Below are positions 1 to 6,518 of a stretch of 11,082 nt of DNA, piece by piece (within the stretch, counting starts at the first letter, position 1; each line of letters opens with the position of its first letter). This DNA comes from Alphaproteobacteria bacterium (GTDB lineage: Bacteria > Pseudomonadota > Alphaproteobacteria > RF32 > CAG-977), in the NCBI GenBank assembly GCA_017476085.1, contig JAFVEJ010000117.1, forward strand, positions 1 through 11,082, given 5' to 3'. The position numbers were made by a program, and so were the translations under genes. The notes under the pieces were generated by a model that worked only from the letters and a program-made list of their open reading frames with translations, ran no database searches and had not been told where the DNA came from.

Positions 1-1023
1 AACGACGTCAAAGCGCATTTTCCTGTCTTCAATATCCAAATAAAAACCGTGAACCTGAACCGCCCAATCGTGCGCCAGCACTTTTTCCTGTACGTCGCGT
101 TGAATAAGCGCGGCTTCACTGTTCCCCGTATTATAGGAATATAATCCGACGCCTGCCAAAATGACACCTGTCGCCTTGTACACTTTTGATTCAAGCTTTC
201 TGGTCAGCCGGTCGATTTCCTTTGCCGTCATCGTGTCCGGCAGTTCCAAATGCACGGAAGCATAGTACTTGTCCGGTCCGTAGTTGTACATAACCAGATC
301 GTATACGCCCCGCACTTCCTCTTCAGATGACAGCAACCGTTTGATTTCGTCCGTGATTTGTTTATCGGCTCTCATTCCCAGAATTTCATTCAAAGTATCC
401 GTCATCATTTGAATACCTGATTTGACGATAATAACCGAAATAAGGGCGCCCACGTACGCTTCCGACGAAAAACCGCTGAGTTGAAAAATAATCGCCGATC
501 CTAAAACTGACGCGGAAAGGATCGCGTCAAACATTGCGTCCGAACCGGAGGCGATAAGCGAACCGGAGTTTACTTTTTCGCCTTGCTTTTTAACGTATTT
601 TCCCAGAACGATTTTTATGACGACCGCCACCGCGATGATAATCAGGGAAACCGGACTGTAATCCGGTTTTTCGGGCGCGATGATTTTCCTGACCGATTCC
701 ACGGCGGAGGTTATTCCCGCGTAAAGCACGATACCCGACACGATCATCGCGCTGAGATATTCGATCCGCCCGTATCCGAACGGATGATTCTTGTCAGGCT
801 GTTTTCCCGCCAGCTTTGTTCCGATAATCGTGATAACGGAAGACAGTGCGTCGGATAAATTGTTCACGGCGTCCAATGTAACCGCGATCGAGTTGGACAT
901 GATACCGATGACCGCTTTGAACGATGCCAGAAACAGATTTGCCAGAATGCCGATAACGCTGGTTTCAATGATGACTTTATCACGGTTTTCTTCCGCCGTT
1001 TCGGGAATTTTATTATCGGACAT
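1..1023 (-). CDS. Cation diffusion facilitator (CDF) family metal efflux transporter, Mn-type motif, 3' end beyond window
   Basis: The frame is open for 341 codons from ATG at 1023 to the window edge, so the C-terminus is missing. CDF proteins are inner-membrane divalent metal/proton antiporters with about six TM helices and a cytosolic C-terminal dimer domain. Visible landmarks: a TM1 region near residues 22-45; N53-xxx-D57 in TM2; the family motif HPFGYGR near 79-85; and D161-xxx-D165 in TM5. An N/D-xxx-D plus D-xxx-D quartet is known from manganese-exporting CDFs, whereas zinc exporters usually have histidines here, so Mn(II) (or Fe(II)) export is the best guess. The C-terminal domain from about residue 205 is largely present. 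The start lies 14 nt after the stop of the MBL-rubredoxin gene, and an AGGA overlapping that stop serves as ribosome binding site. It is the last visible gene of a four-gene operon. Family certain; metal inferred. Confidence 0.9.
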   Translation of the reverse strand, partial: MSDNKIPETAEENRDKVIIETSVIGILANLFLASFKAVIGIMSNSIAVTLDAVNNLSDALSSVITIIGTKLAGKQPDKNHPFGYGRIEYLSAMIVSGIVLYAGITSAVESVRKIIAPEKPDYSPVSLIIIAVAVVIKIVLGKYVKKQGEKVNSGSLIASGSDAMFDAILSASVLGSAIIFQLSGFSSEAYVGALISVIIVKSGIQMMTDTLNEILGMRADKQITDEIKRLLSSEEEVRGVYDLVMYNYGPDKYYASVHLELPDTMTAKEIDRLTRKLESKVYKATGVILAGVGLYSYNTGNSEAALIQRDVQEKVLAHDWAVQVHGFYLDIEDRKMRFDVV

Positions 1024-1037
1024 GCGTCATTTAATCC

Positions 1038-1976
1038 TTATGCCGCATTGAACTTCGTTTTCGCCTGTTTGCACCGCGGACATTTCCAGTCTTCTGGCAG
1101 GTCTTCAAAAGCGATGCCGTCATGTTCCGCGGGGTCGTAAACATATCCGCAAATCGAACAAACGTATTTTCCGCTTTTGGTTTTAAACGTGATGTCGCCG
1201 ACCGGCAGGGTTTCCGGCGGATTGTTCAAATCGACGACGCGTTTCGCTTTCAGATTTTCATAACCGAGCGGCGTGTGCGTCCCCATATAGACGGTCGGAT
1301 TTTTAGCGACAAATTCGCGCACGCGGTTTAATGTTTCGCGCGCCGCGGCTTTGTCTTCATAAACGACGGAAAGCTTGTTGTCGTAAAGAGCTTCGTCCGT
1401 ATAAGTAACATCGCCGTGCATCATATAAAACAAGCCGTCGTTTTCAGCGATGATGATGCTGTTGCCGTTCGTGTGGCCTTTCGCTTTGATATAATAAACA
1501 CCGTCGACGATTTTTTGGCTTTCGGGGAAGTTGTGATACGCGACGTCCGTGAATTTGACCGGAACGATATTGTTCAGCCCTTTCAATTCATCGGCGCCGC
1601 ATTCTTCCTCGTTGACGTAAATTTCGGCGTTCGGAAAGCTTTTCAGCTCTCCCGTATGATCGATGTGTTTATGCGTGATCAGGATCTTTGAAACCTGTTC
1701 AGGCTTGTATCCCAAAGCGGCGAAAGCCTCCATATAAGACATGATGTCGCGGCCGGTGTATATCGGCGTATTTTCGTCGGGGGATTCTTCCGGCGTTCCG
1801 GCGGGCAGTCCCGTATCGACCAGAATGACTTCGCTTCCCGTGTCGATCAAATAGTTTTGCAGACAGGAACGGTAACGCTTCGTCGCGTCGAATTTGTCCG
1901 CGCCGTCTTCGCCGCCTTTGGCAAAAGGTTCCGTCATAAATCCGTCCTTGCGGAATTTTATCGCTTTTATTTCCAT
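1038..1976 (-). CDS. Metallo-beta-lactamase fold hydrolase fused to a C-terminal rubredoxin
   Basis: 312-aa protein with two domains. Residues 1-250 form an MBL-fold domain with a complete binuclear metal site: H102-x-H104-x-D106-H107, H168, D189 and H234. The context of these motifs resembles AHL-lactonase/glyoxalase-II-like enzymes. Flavodiiron proteins have HxExD instead, so it is not a classic flavorubredoxin. Residues 269-312 are a rubredoxin with C273-xx-C276-G and C299-P-x-C302, which should bind one Fe. There is no flavodoxin domain between them and no signal peptide, so it should be cytosolic. ATG at 1976 is preferred: AAGGA sits 7 nt upstream and it starts 1 nt after the ohrR-like stop. 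An upstream start at 2009 would add 11 residues and overlap ohrR without a comparable site. Substrate unknown; a redox reaction or one coupled to electron transfer is inferred from the rubredoxin and the thiol-sensor repressor encoded just upstream. Confidence 0.9.
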   Translation of the reverse strand: MEIKAIKFRKDGFMTEPFAKGGEDGADKFDATKRYRSCLQNYLIDTGSEVILVDTGLPAGTPEESPDENTPIYTGRDIMSYMEAFAALGYKPEQVSKILITHKHIDHTGELKSFPNAEIYVNEEECGADELKGLNNIVPVKFTDVAYHNFPESQKIVDGVYYIKAKGHTNGNSIIIAENDGLFYMMHGDVTYTDEALYDNKLSVVYEDKAAARETLNRVREFVAKNPTVYMGTHTPLGYENLKAKRVVDLNNPPETLPVGDITFKTKSGKYVCSICGYVYDPAEHDGIAFEDLPEDWKCPRCKQAKTKFNAA

Positions 1977-1977
1977 T

Positions 1978-2442
1978 TCAATGTCCTTGTTTGTTCTTGT
2001 TTTCAACACCTTGCAACGCTTTTTGCAGCAAAGCGCGAAGCGTTACCATCTCGTCATAAGACAAATGTATGCACCCGTCCAAAGCCTGCGGCACCTGCAA
2101 AGCTTTTTCTTTCAGTTTTATACCGTTATCCGTCAGTGAAATGTTTAACGACCGTTCGTCTTTTTCCGCGCGTTGACGTTTCACAAAACCGGCTTTTTCA
2201 AGTTTTTTTAACACGGGCGTCAACGTGCCGGAATCAAGATAGAGCTTGCCGCCCAGTTCTTTTTCGGACATATCGCCGAATTCCCACAACACCATCATCA
2301 CGATGTATTGCGTGTAGGTCAGACCTATTTCTTCCAACGGCTTGCGGTATATTCTGATGATTTCTTTCGCGCAGGCGTAAAGCGGGAAACACAGTTGGTT
2401 CCCCAGCTTCAACACATCGAATTTGTCGGGCGACTTGCGCAT
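1978..2442 (-). CDS. ohrR: OhrR-type MarR family redox-sensing transcriptional repressor
   Basis: 154-aa MarR-fold regulator. The N-terminus carries the OhrR signature NQLCF with the peroxidatic cysteine at C18. The three tyrosines that hydrogen-bond this cysteine in B. subtilis OhrR (Y19, Y29, Y40 relative to C15) all have counterparts here at the same spacing: Y22, Y32 and Y43. The winged helix follows, including YLDSGTLTP near 68-76 and the wing DERS near 95-98. C124 lies about 106 residues after C18, close to the C22-C127 spacing of the two-cysteine Xanthomonas OhrR, so disulphide-type sensing is plausible; C24 is an extra cysteine. In the family, oxidation by organic hydroperoxides or hypochlorite releases DNA. 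The ATG overlaps the preceding stop by one base (TAATG), suggesting translational coupling, and there is no strong ribosome binding site. It probably represses its own operon through the dyad at 2650-2674. No ohr gene is visible here. Confidence 0.85.
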   Translation of the reverse strand: MRKSPDKFDVLKLGNQLCFPLYACAKEIIRIYRKPLEEIGLTYTQYIVMMVLWEFGDMSEKELGGKLYLDSGTLTPVLKKLEKAGFVKRQRAEKDERSLNISLTDNGIKLKEKALQVPQALDGCIHLSYDEMVTLRALLQKALQGVENKNKQGH

Positions 2443-2624
2443 TATTTATTCGCCGGTTCCCATTTGCAGCGAAAGGGGGAAACGATGGATCCGTCTTTTT
2501 TCAGTTCCGCAAACGCCTTATCCACCGCTTTTCTGTCAAGTCCCGAAAGTTCCGCTACTTTTCCGGCGTTTAAAGGTTCTCCGGCTTTTTTCATCACGTC
2601 CAAAATCAATTCTTTATCGCTCAT
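2442..2624 (-). CDS. Small winged-helix DNA-binding protein, 60 aa
   Basis: First gene of the operon, encoding 60 residues. Predicted helices and charge pattern fit a minimal winged helix-turn-helix: an N-terminal helix (SDKELILDVMKKAG), a helix-turn-helix with KVAELSGLDRKAVDKAFAEL at about 23-42, and a short beta-wing ending SIVSPFRCKWEP. One cysteine (C53) sits in the wing. Such tiny proteins are often annotated as MarR-like or HTH regulators; I do not recognise a named family. The start is well supported by AAAGGA 9 nt upstream of ATG. Its stop overlaps the ohrR start (TAATG), so the two should be co-translated. It could be a co-regulator or accessory DNA-binding protein working with OhrR, but that is inference. 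Confidence 0.75.
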   Translation of the reverse strand: MSDKELILDVMKKAGEPLNAGKVAELSGLDRKAVDKAFAELKKDGSIVSPFRCKWEPANK

Positions 2625-2649
2625 CTCATTTTTCCTTTAAAAAATTAAA

Positions 2650-2674
2650 TTGCACACAATTTATTTGTAAGCAA
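2650..2674. promoter_or_regulatory. Candidate OhrR operator (imperfect dyad)
   Basis: A 25-bp dyad centred on 2662, with half-sites TTGCnnACAA and TTGTnnGCAA. The core CACAATTTATTTGTA (2655-2669) matches the B. subtilis OhrR box (TACAATT-n-AATTGTA) at all but two positions. It lies just downstream of the promoter -10 and should cover the start site, a standard place for repression. Binding by the OhrR-type protein encoded in the same operon is inferred. Confidence 0.6.
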
Positions 2675-2675
2675 T

Positions 2676-2704
2676 ATAATCATACGCGATGAAACGAATG
2701 TCAA
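2676..2704 (-). promoter_or_regulatory. Sigma-70-like promoter of the OhrR/MBL-rubredoxin/CDF operon
   Basis: On the minus strand, a consensus -35 TTGACA (2699-2704) is followed after 17 bp by GATTAT (2676-2681) as -10. The predicted start site near 2669 falls inside the candidate operator, leaving a leader of about 45 nt before the first ATG at 2624. The -10 is a 4/6 match, and alternative -10 hexamers overlap nearby. Confidence 0.5.
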
Positions 2705-2723
2705 CGGATTTTATTCCGTTATG

Positions 2724-2747
2724 AAAAAAGCCCCTTCCGGGGCTTTT
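2724..2747 (-). terminator. Rho-independent terminator of the iron-type dehydrogenase gene
   Basis: The stem AAAAGCCCC / GGGGCTTTT (2726-2734 with 2739-2747) closes a 4-nt loop. Read on the minus strand it ends in a run of six T. It begins 4 nt past the TAA of the dehydrogenase gene (2751) and separates it from the downstream OhrR operon promoter. The opposite strand also ends in four T, but no plus-strand gene ends here. Confidence 0.85.
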
Positions 2748-2750
2748 CCT

Positions 2751-3833
2751 TTAACTCAAAACCTTGCCCATGGCGTCTATGTTCAAAATGGCGGTTTTAA
2801 ACTTGTCCGCGCTCAGATCGTAACCTTCGACGTGCCATCCGGGGACCTTTGTCGCTTTATCGATCAAAGCGGGCAGGTCGGCTTCGGTCAATCCGATTTC
2901 CTTTAGCGTCGTCGGCAGTCCCGTTTTTTTATAAAATTTCAGAACACGGTCGCGCAAAGCCGTCTGACCATCGTATTCCAACAGTGCCAGAACGCCGTAA
3001 GCGACCAGAAATCCGTGCAGATACTTGTGCGACACGGGAAAAATCGTCGCGCCGTAATAAAAACAGTGCGCCAGATTCGTGTTGTAATAAAATTCAGGGC
3101 AAACCGTCATATTGCTGACCAGTCCCGTGGAAATGATGATGCAGAGGGCGACTTCCTGCAACGCTTCGGAGGTTTTCTTATTTTCACAGGACTTCATCGC
3201 CTCTTCGCCGAACTGCAGCAACGGTTCCGAACACGCGCCGCACAAGCACTTGCCAACCAATAAATTCTGGTCAAGCTTCACATTTCTCAATGCCAGAGCG
3301 ACTTCCGGTTCTTTGCTCAAAGCGTCGCCGATACCGGCCTGCAAGTATTTGATCGGAGCTTCGGCGATGATTTGATCATTGATGAACACGCAAACGGGCG
3401 GATGTGAACTGTAAAAATTGTTTTTGAAACTGCCGTCAGCGTTATACATGATCGCCAGAGCGGTGCATGGCGCGCAGTTCGAGGAAATCGTCGGAAACGT
3501 GAACAAAGGCTTTCCCAACCGTTCCGCCGTCACTTTGCAAGTATCGCAACACTTGCCGCCGCCCATAGCCAGAATCATATCGGCTTTTTGAACGGTTTCG
3601 TCGGTCGTCAACATATCAACGTTTTCATAAGTGGAATCCCCGCCGAACCAAACCTGTCCCAGAACATCGATGCCGTCCAGTTCTTTCGTCAGCTGTTCCG
3701 CGGCCGCGGCCATCGCTTTTTTTCCGCCGATGATTACCGCCGTTTTACCGTATTTTTTCAAAATGACGGACGCTTTTTGATAAACGTCAGCCCCGATCAT
3801 ATAATCCGGCAAAGCCACAAAAGAACGTTTCAT
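2751..3833 (-). CDS. Iron-containing alcohol/glycerol dehydrogenase family oxidoreductase (GldA/HcxA-like)
   Basis: 360-aa NAD(P)-dependent dehydrogenase of the group III metal-dependent fold. An N-terminal nucleotide-binding domain contains the GGG motif at 91-93, followed by TFPTISSNCAPCTA near 112-125. The metal-binding C-terminal domain has D170 (GIGDALSK), H256 (LAHCFYYG) and H273 (KYLHGFLVAYG), spaced as in glycerol dehydrogenase. Overall pattern resembles E. coli HcxA (YbdH, hydroxycarboxylate dehydrogenase) and GldA; substrate not assignable. The frame is open to 3998, but the start at 3833 is preferred: AAGGA lies 9 nt upstream, the family N-terminus fits, and the candidate promoter lies inside the longer version. 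Odd: 13 cysteines, clustered at 95/96/99, 120/123 and 196/198/201. Appears monocistronic, with its own promoter and terminator. Confidence 0.9.
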   Translation of the reverse strand: MKRSFVALPDYMIGADVYQKASVILKKYGKTAVIIGGKKAMAAAAEQLTKELDGIDVLGQVWFGGDSTYENVDMLTTDETVQKADMILAMGGGKCCDTCKVTAERLGKPLFTFPTISSNCAPCTALAIMYNADGSFKNNFYSSHPPVCVFINDQIIAEAPIKYLQAGIGDALSKEPEVALALRNVKLDQNLLVGKCLCGACSEPLLQFGEEAMKSCENKKTSEALQEVALCIIISTGLVSNMTVCPEFYYNTNLAHCFYYGATIFPVSHKYLHGFLVAYGVLALLEYDGQTALRDRVLKFYKKTGLPTTLKEIGLTEADLPALIDKATKVPGWHVEGYDLSADKFKTAILNIDAMGKVLS

Positions 3834-3872
3834 TGTTTTCATTCCTTCCGCATAAATTGAAATAATGTGTTT

Positions 3873-3901
3873 TTTATAGATTTTCCAAGGCGGAAAGTCA
3901 A
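3873..3901 (-). promoter_or_regulatory. Sigma-70-like promoter for the iron-type dehydrogenase gene
   Basis: Minus-strand TTGACT (3896-3901), 17-bp spacer, TATAAA (3873-3878): five of six matches in each hexamer. The predicted start near 3866 leaves a leader of about 33 nt before ATG 3833. This argues against any longer N-terminus for the dehydrogenase. Confidence 0.65.
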
Positions 3902-3983
3902 CCAAAGGACAAAATCCGGCTTGATAAAAAACATGTATCGGTTTACGTTTTGAAAAACATTTTGATTTTCGGGAAAAACGGTT

Positions 3984-5810
3984 TTGAAACATTTTCATTT
4001 TATCTCTGTTTTACTGTTGGCGGCATGCGCCCAATCGACTTATTCCGACAGCGCGCCGTCGTGGGTCAATTCTTTGCGCGGCGGCAATTCCACGTTGAAA
4101 GTTACCAGCGGCGACAAAATTTTGTTCCGCTCGAATTATAAAAGCGACAAAATTTCAGATCGCGAAGAGCTGTGCAATCTGTCCGTGGAGCAAAACGAAA
4201 AATTCATTCGTAAAAGTTATCCGCATTCGCAAACCATACCGATGACGGTGGAATTGCGCTATTACGATCCTAAAATCAAAGATTGTTCTACGACGATCAG
4301 CGTTCCGCGCTCTTTCACGGACGGGGAAAACGATTCCGATAAAAAAATAGTCGGCGTTCAGGGAAAAAACACGGGGATCCTGAACCTGACGACCGTTCCG
4401 ACCGCGCAGGCCGACGTTTATATCGACGATATGCCCTTTTCCCAAAGCAATTCCAATATCAAAATCGCTTTAACGGCCGGAAAGCACACATTGACAATCG
4501 ATCATCGCAATTATGAAAAGTTCGAACAGAAAATCACCATTCCCGCCAAAGGAGAACTGCCCGTTTCAGCTAAACTTGTTCCGGCGAAAGTCAACGTAAC
4601 GGTTGACGTTCTGAACAGCGACGTTAAAGCGGACGTTTTTTTAAACGACCTTTACAAAGGCAAAACGCCTTTGACCGTTCCGGTTGAAATCAATCAAGAC
4701 AACATTTTTGCTCTAAAACACAACGAATTTCTGGAAAATTCCGTTACGCTGAAATCGTCGGATATGCGCCGCGGCGATAATATCCGACTGACAAACATCG
4801 CTTTGACGGAAAAGCCGTCTTATATTTCCTTTACGACCGATCCCGCAGGCGCGGAAGTCTTTATCGACAACAAAAAAGCCGGTGTGACGCCGCTTGAAAA
4901 ATATGAAATCTCCCGAGGTTTTCATCGTTACGAAGTGTTGAAAAACGGCTTTTTTTCCTCCAAAGGGGAAATCAACGCCGTCGGTGGGCAGTCCGTTTCA
5001 AAAAATCTGCGTCTGACCCGCGATTCCGATTTACAATTTACCGTTCTTGAAACTCAAGCGCTTTCACAACAAAACAAAACCGTTTCCGTCGTCAAAAAAG
5101 AAAGCGCCGGCGAAATCGTGATGCGCGACAAATATCATACTTACGAATTCAAGCAACTTCCCGTTACGTTGCCTTTGATGCCGAATGCCGCAACACGCGA
5201 AGATATTATCATGGCCTTGATGCGCTGGGATTATCCCGATCAGTTGATCCGCGCGTCCGCTTCTTACAATAAAAAAGGCGAATTTTTCGTCAAGATCTCT
5301 TTAGACGACGAAGCTTACGAACAAACGGTTTATGACAAGCTGAATACGATTTTAAAGAAAATCCCCTCCAAATCAAGCGCTTGCTTTGTTAAAGAAGAAC
5401 GCGTCTGGACGGGTAAATATGATAATAACAATTATAAAATCTATGAAAACAAAGTGACTAAAAACTGTCGGGAAGGGGTCGAATTGGCCAAATCTGTCGC
5501 TTCTTCGAGAACAAAAAATTTCAGTATTCAATTTTTAATGGATAAACCGTATAAATCCATATCGAACACACTGAATAGAAAAATTAAAATCGTCGCCGAA
5601 CCGGAAAACGGAAATAAACGGATTTTTACCATTCCCTTTGAAATCCAAAAGTTTGAATACGGCAAAAAAATCGTCTTTAAGCCGATTTTAAAATTTAATA
5701 AAGAAAAAAACATTTCTATTATCAAAAAAACAAAAAACAGTATTTTACTGATGGTCAGAATAAATCCGAACAACATCAAAAACATAAAATTGACGGTTGA
5801 AAAAGAATAG
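3984..5810 (+). CDS. Large PEGA-domain lipoprotein, function unknown
   Basis: 608-aa predicted lipoprotein. The start is a TTG at 3984, the only one that gives an intact signal peptide; an in-frame stop lies at 3963 and a weak GGGA site 9 nt upstream. Signal peptide residues 1-14 end in lipobox LAAC, with lipidated C15. After a 25-130 region of unknown fold (the PSWV start faintly recalls LPP20-like lipoproteins), three PEGA-like beta repeats follow at about 132-199, 203-274 and 278-344, with typical features such as ADVYIDD, GKTPL, PAGAEVFID and AGVTPL. The C-terminal half (about 350-608) is unrecognised, lysine- and asparagine-rich, and becomes AT-rich near the end. PEGA domains are common in surface-layer or envelope lipoproteins. 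It probably forms an operon with the lipoprotein gene 9 nt downstream. Divergent from the dehydrogenase; promoter not clear. Confidence 0.85.
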   Translation: MKHFHFISVLLLAACAQSTYSDSAPSWVNSLRGGNSTLKVTSGDKILFRSNYKSDKISDREELCNLSVEQNEKFIRKSYPHSQTIPMTVELRYYDPKIKDCSTTISVPRSFTDGENDSDKKIVGVQGKNTGILNLTTVPTAQADVYIDDMPFSQSNSNIKIALTAGKHTLTIDHRNYEKFEQKITIPAKGELPVSAKLVPAKVNVTVDVLNSDVKADVFLNDLYKGKTPLTVPVEINQDNIFALKHNEFLENSVTLKSSDMRRGDNIRLTNIALTEKPSYISFTTDPAGAEVFIDNKKAGVTPLEKYEISRGFHRYEVLKNGFFSSKGEINAVGGQSVSKNLRLTRDSDLQFTVLETQALSQQNKTVSVVKKESAGEIVMRDKYHTYEFKQLPVTLPLMPNAATREDIIMALMRWDYPDQLIRASASYNKKGEFFVKISLDDEAYEQTVYDKLNTILKKIPSKSSACFVKEERVWTGKYDNNNYKIYENKVTKNCREGVELAKSVASSRTKNFSIQFLMDKPYKSISNTLNRKIKIVAEPENGNKRIFTIPFEIQKFEYGKKIVFKPILKFNKEKNISIIKKTKNSILLMVRINPNNIKNIKLTVEKE

Positions 5811-5819
5811 GATGATAAG

Positions 5820-6518
5820 ATGAAAAATATTTTTCTGTTTTTAATTCCGGTTTTATTTTTAAACGGTTGCGCCACACCGTCCGGAGAACATATTTTCATT
5901 GATTCCAACGTATCCGCCGACGTTTACACCGGCGATAAAAAAATAGGGGAAACACCGTTTTACGAAGTTTTAACAGGCAAAGAAATCGAACATCTTTCCA
6001 TTCGCAAAAAAGGCTACAAAACAGTTATTTTGAAAACGGCATCCGTCAGAATGAACAAACATTACACTTTAGGCGGATTGTTCGCCGTTACTCAAATGCC
6101 GTTTTCCAGCACGTCAGGTTGTGAAAAAGTCCCTTTGTCCTGGATAAACGATCATCAAGAAGATATTTGTGAAATGAATTCAAAATATGTTTTGCTGACC
6201 ACCTTATATGGCATGGGAGTTACGACCGTTTTGACGGACACGTTTTATTGGCCTTCATACGCGTTTGAATACGAAGACAACGAATATTACGTTGAAATGG
6301 TTCCCGACGGCAAAAACAAATTTTCCGAAGCGGACAAACAATATTTGAAACGCAATATCTTTGTTCTGGCGAACTTTGAAATGCTGCGTTCCGGCAATAA
6401 AGAATACACAGAAGCCCTGCGCACTTTATCCGCCAATAAAGAAATTCCGTCCGCCGCCGAATACGCCCGCGTAACGGATTATCTTCGCGTTATCAATAAA
6501 AAAGCGTATGAAAATTAA
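5820..6518 (+). CDS. PEGA-like lipoprotein, function unknown
   Basis: 232-aa predicted lipoprotein. The signal peptide (1-16) ends in lipobox LNGC with lipidated C17. Residues about 25-75 form one PEGA-like unit (ADVYTGDKKIGETPFYEV, then a GYKTVIL strand). A hydrophobic stretch at about 123-139 may be a second membrane contact or a buried segment, as seen in several small PEGA lipoproteins. The tail is charged and helical. Two further cysteines, C101 and C117, could form a periplasmic disulphide. AGGA overlapping the upstream TAG stop lies 7 nt before ATG, so it is co-transcribed with the larger PEGA lipoprotein and perhaps works with it in the same envelope complex (inference). Its TAA shares bases with the stop of the convergent acyltransferase gene. 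Confidence 0.85.
   Translation: MKNIFLFLIPVLFLNGCATPSGEHIFIDSNVSADVYTGDKKIGETPFYEVLTGKEIEHLSIRKKGYKTVILKTASVRMNKHYTLGGLFAVTQMPFSSTSGCEKVPLSWINDHQEDICEMNSKYVLLTTLYGMGVTTVLTDTFYWPSYAFEYEDNEYYVEMVPDGKNKFSEADKQYLKRNIFVLANFEMLRSGNKEYTEALRTLSANKEIPSAAEYARVTDYLRVINKKAYEN

Noticed and set aside
1038..1976. Flavorubredoxin (NorV-type NO reductase)
   Set aside because: There is no flavodoxin domain, and the metal motif is HxHxDH rather than the HxExD of flavodiiron proteins.
1977..2009. Eleven-residue N-terminal extension of the MBL-rubredoxin gene
   Set aside because: It would overlap the OhrR-type gene by 32 bp and lacks a comparable ribosome binding site; ATG 1976 has AAGGA at 7 nt.
3834..3998. 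N-terminal extension of the dehydrogenase frame upstream of 3833
   Set aside because: A well-matched promoter (3873-3901) lies inside it, the residues do not look like the family, and ATG 3833 has a well-spaced ribosome binding site.
5528..5908. Minus-strand open frame of 126 codons opposite the lipoprotein genes
   Set aside because: Hydrophobic, F/I-rich translation is the antisense shadow of A/T-rich coding; no ribosome binding site or family features, and it spans the junction of two well-supported lipoprotein genes.
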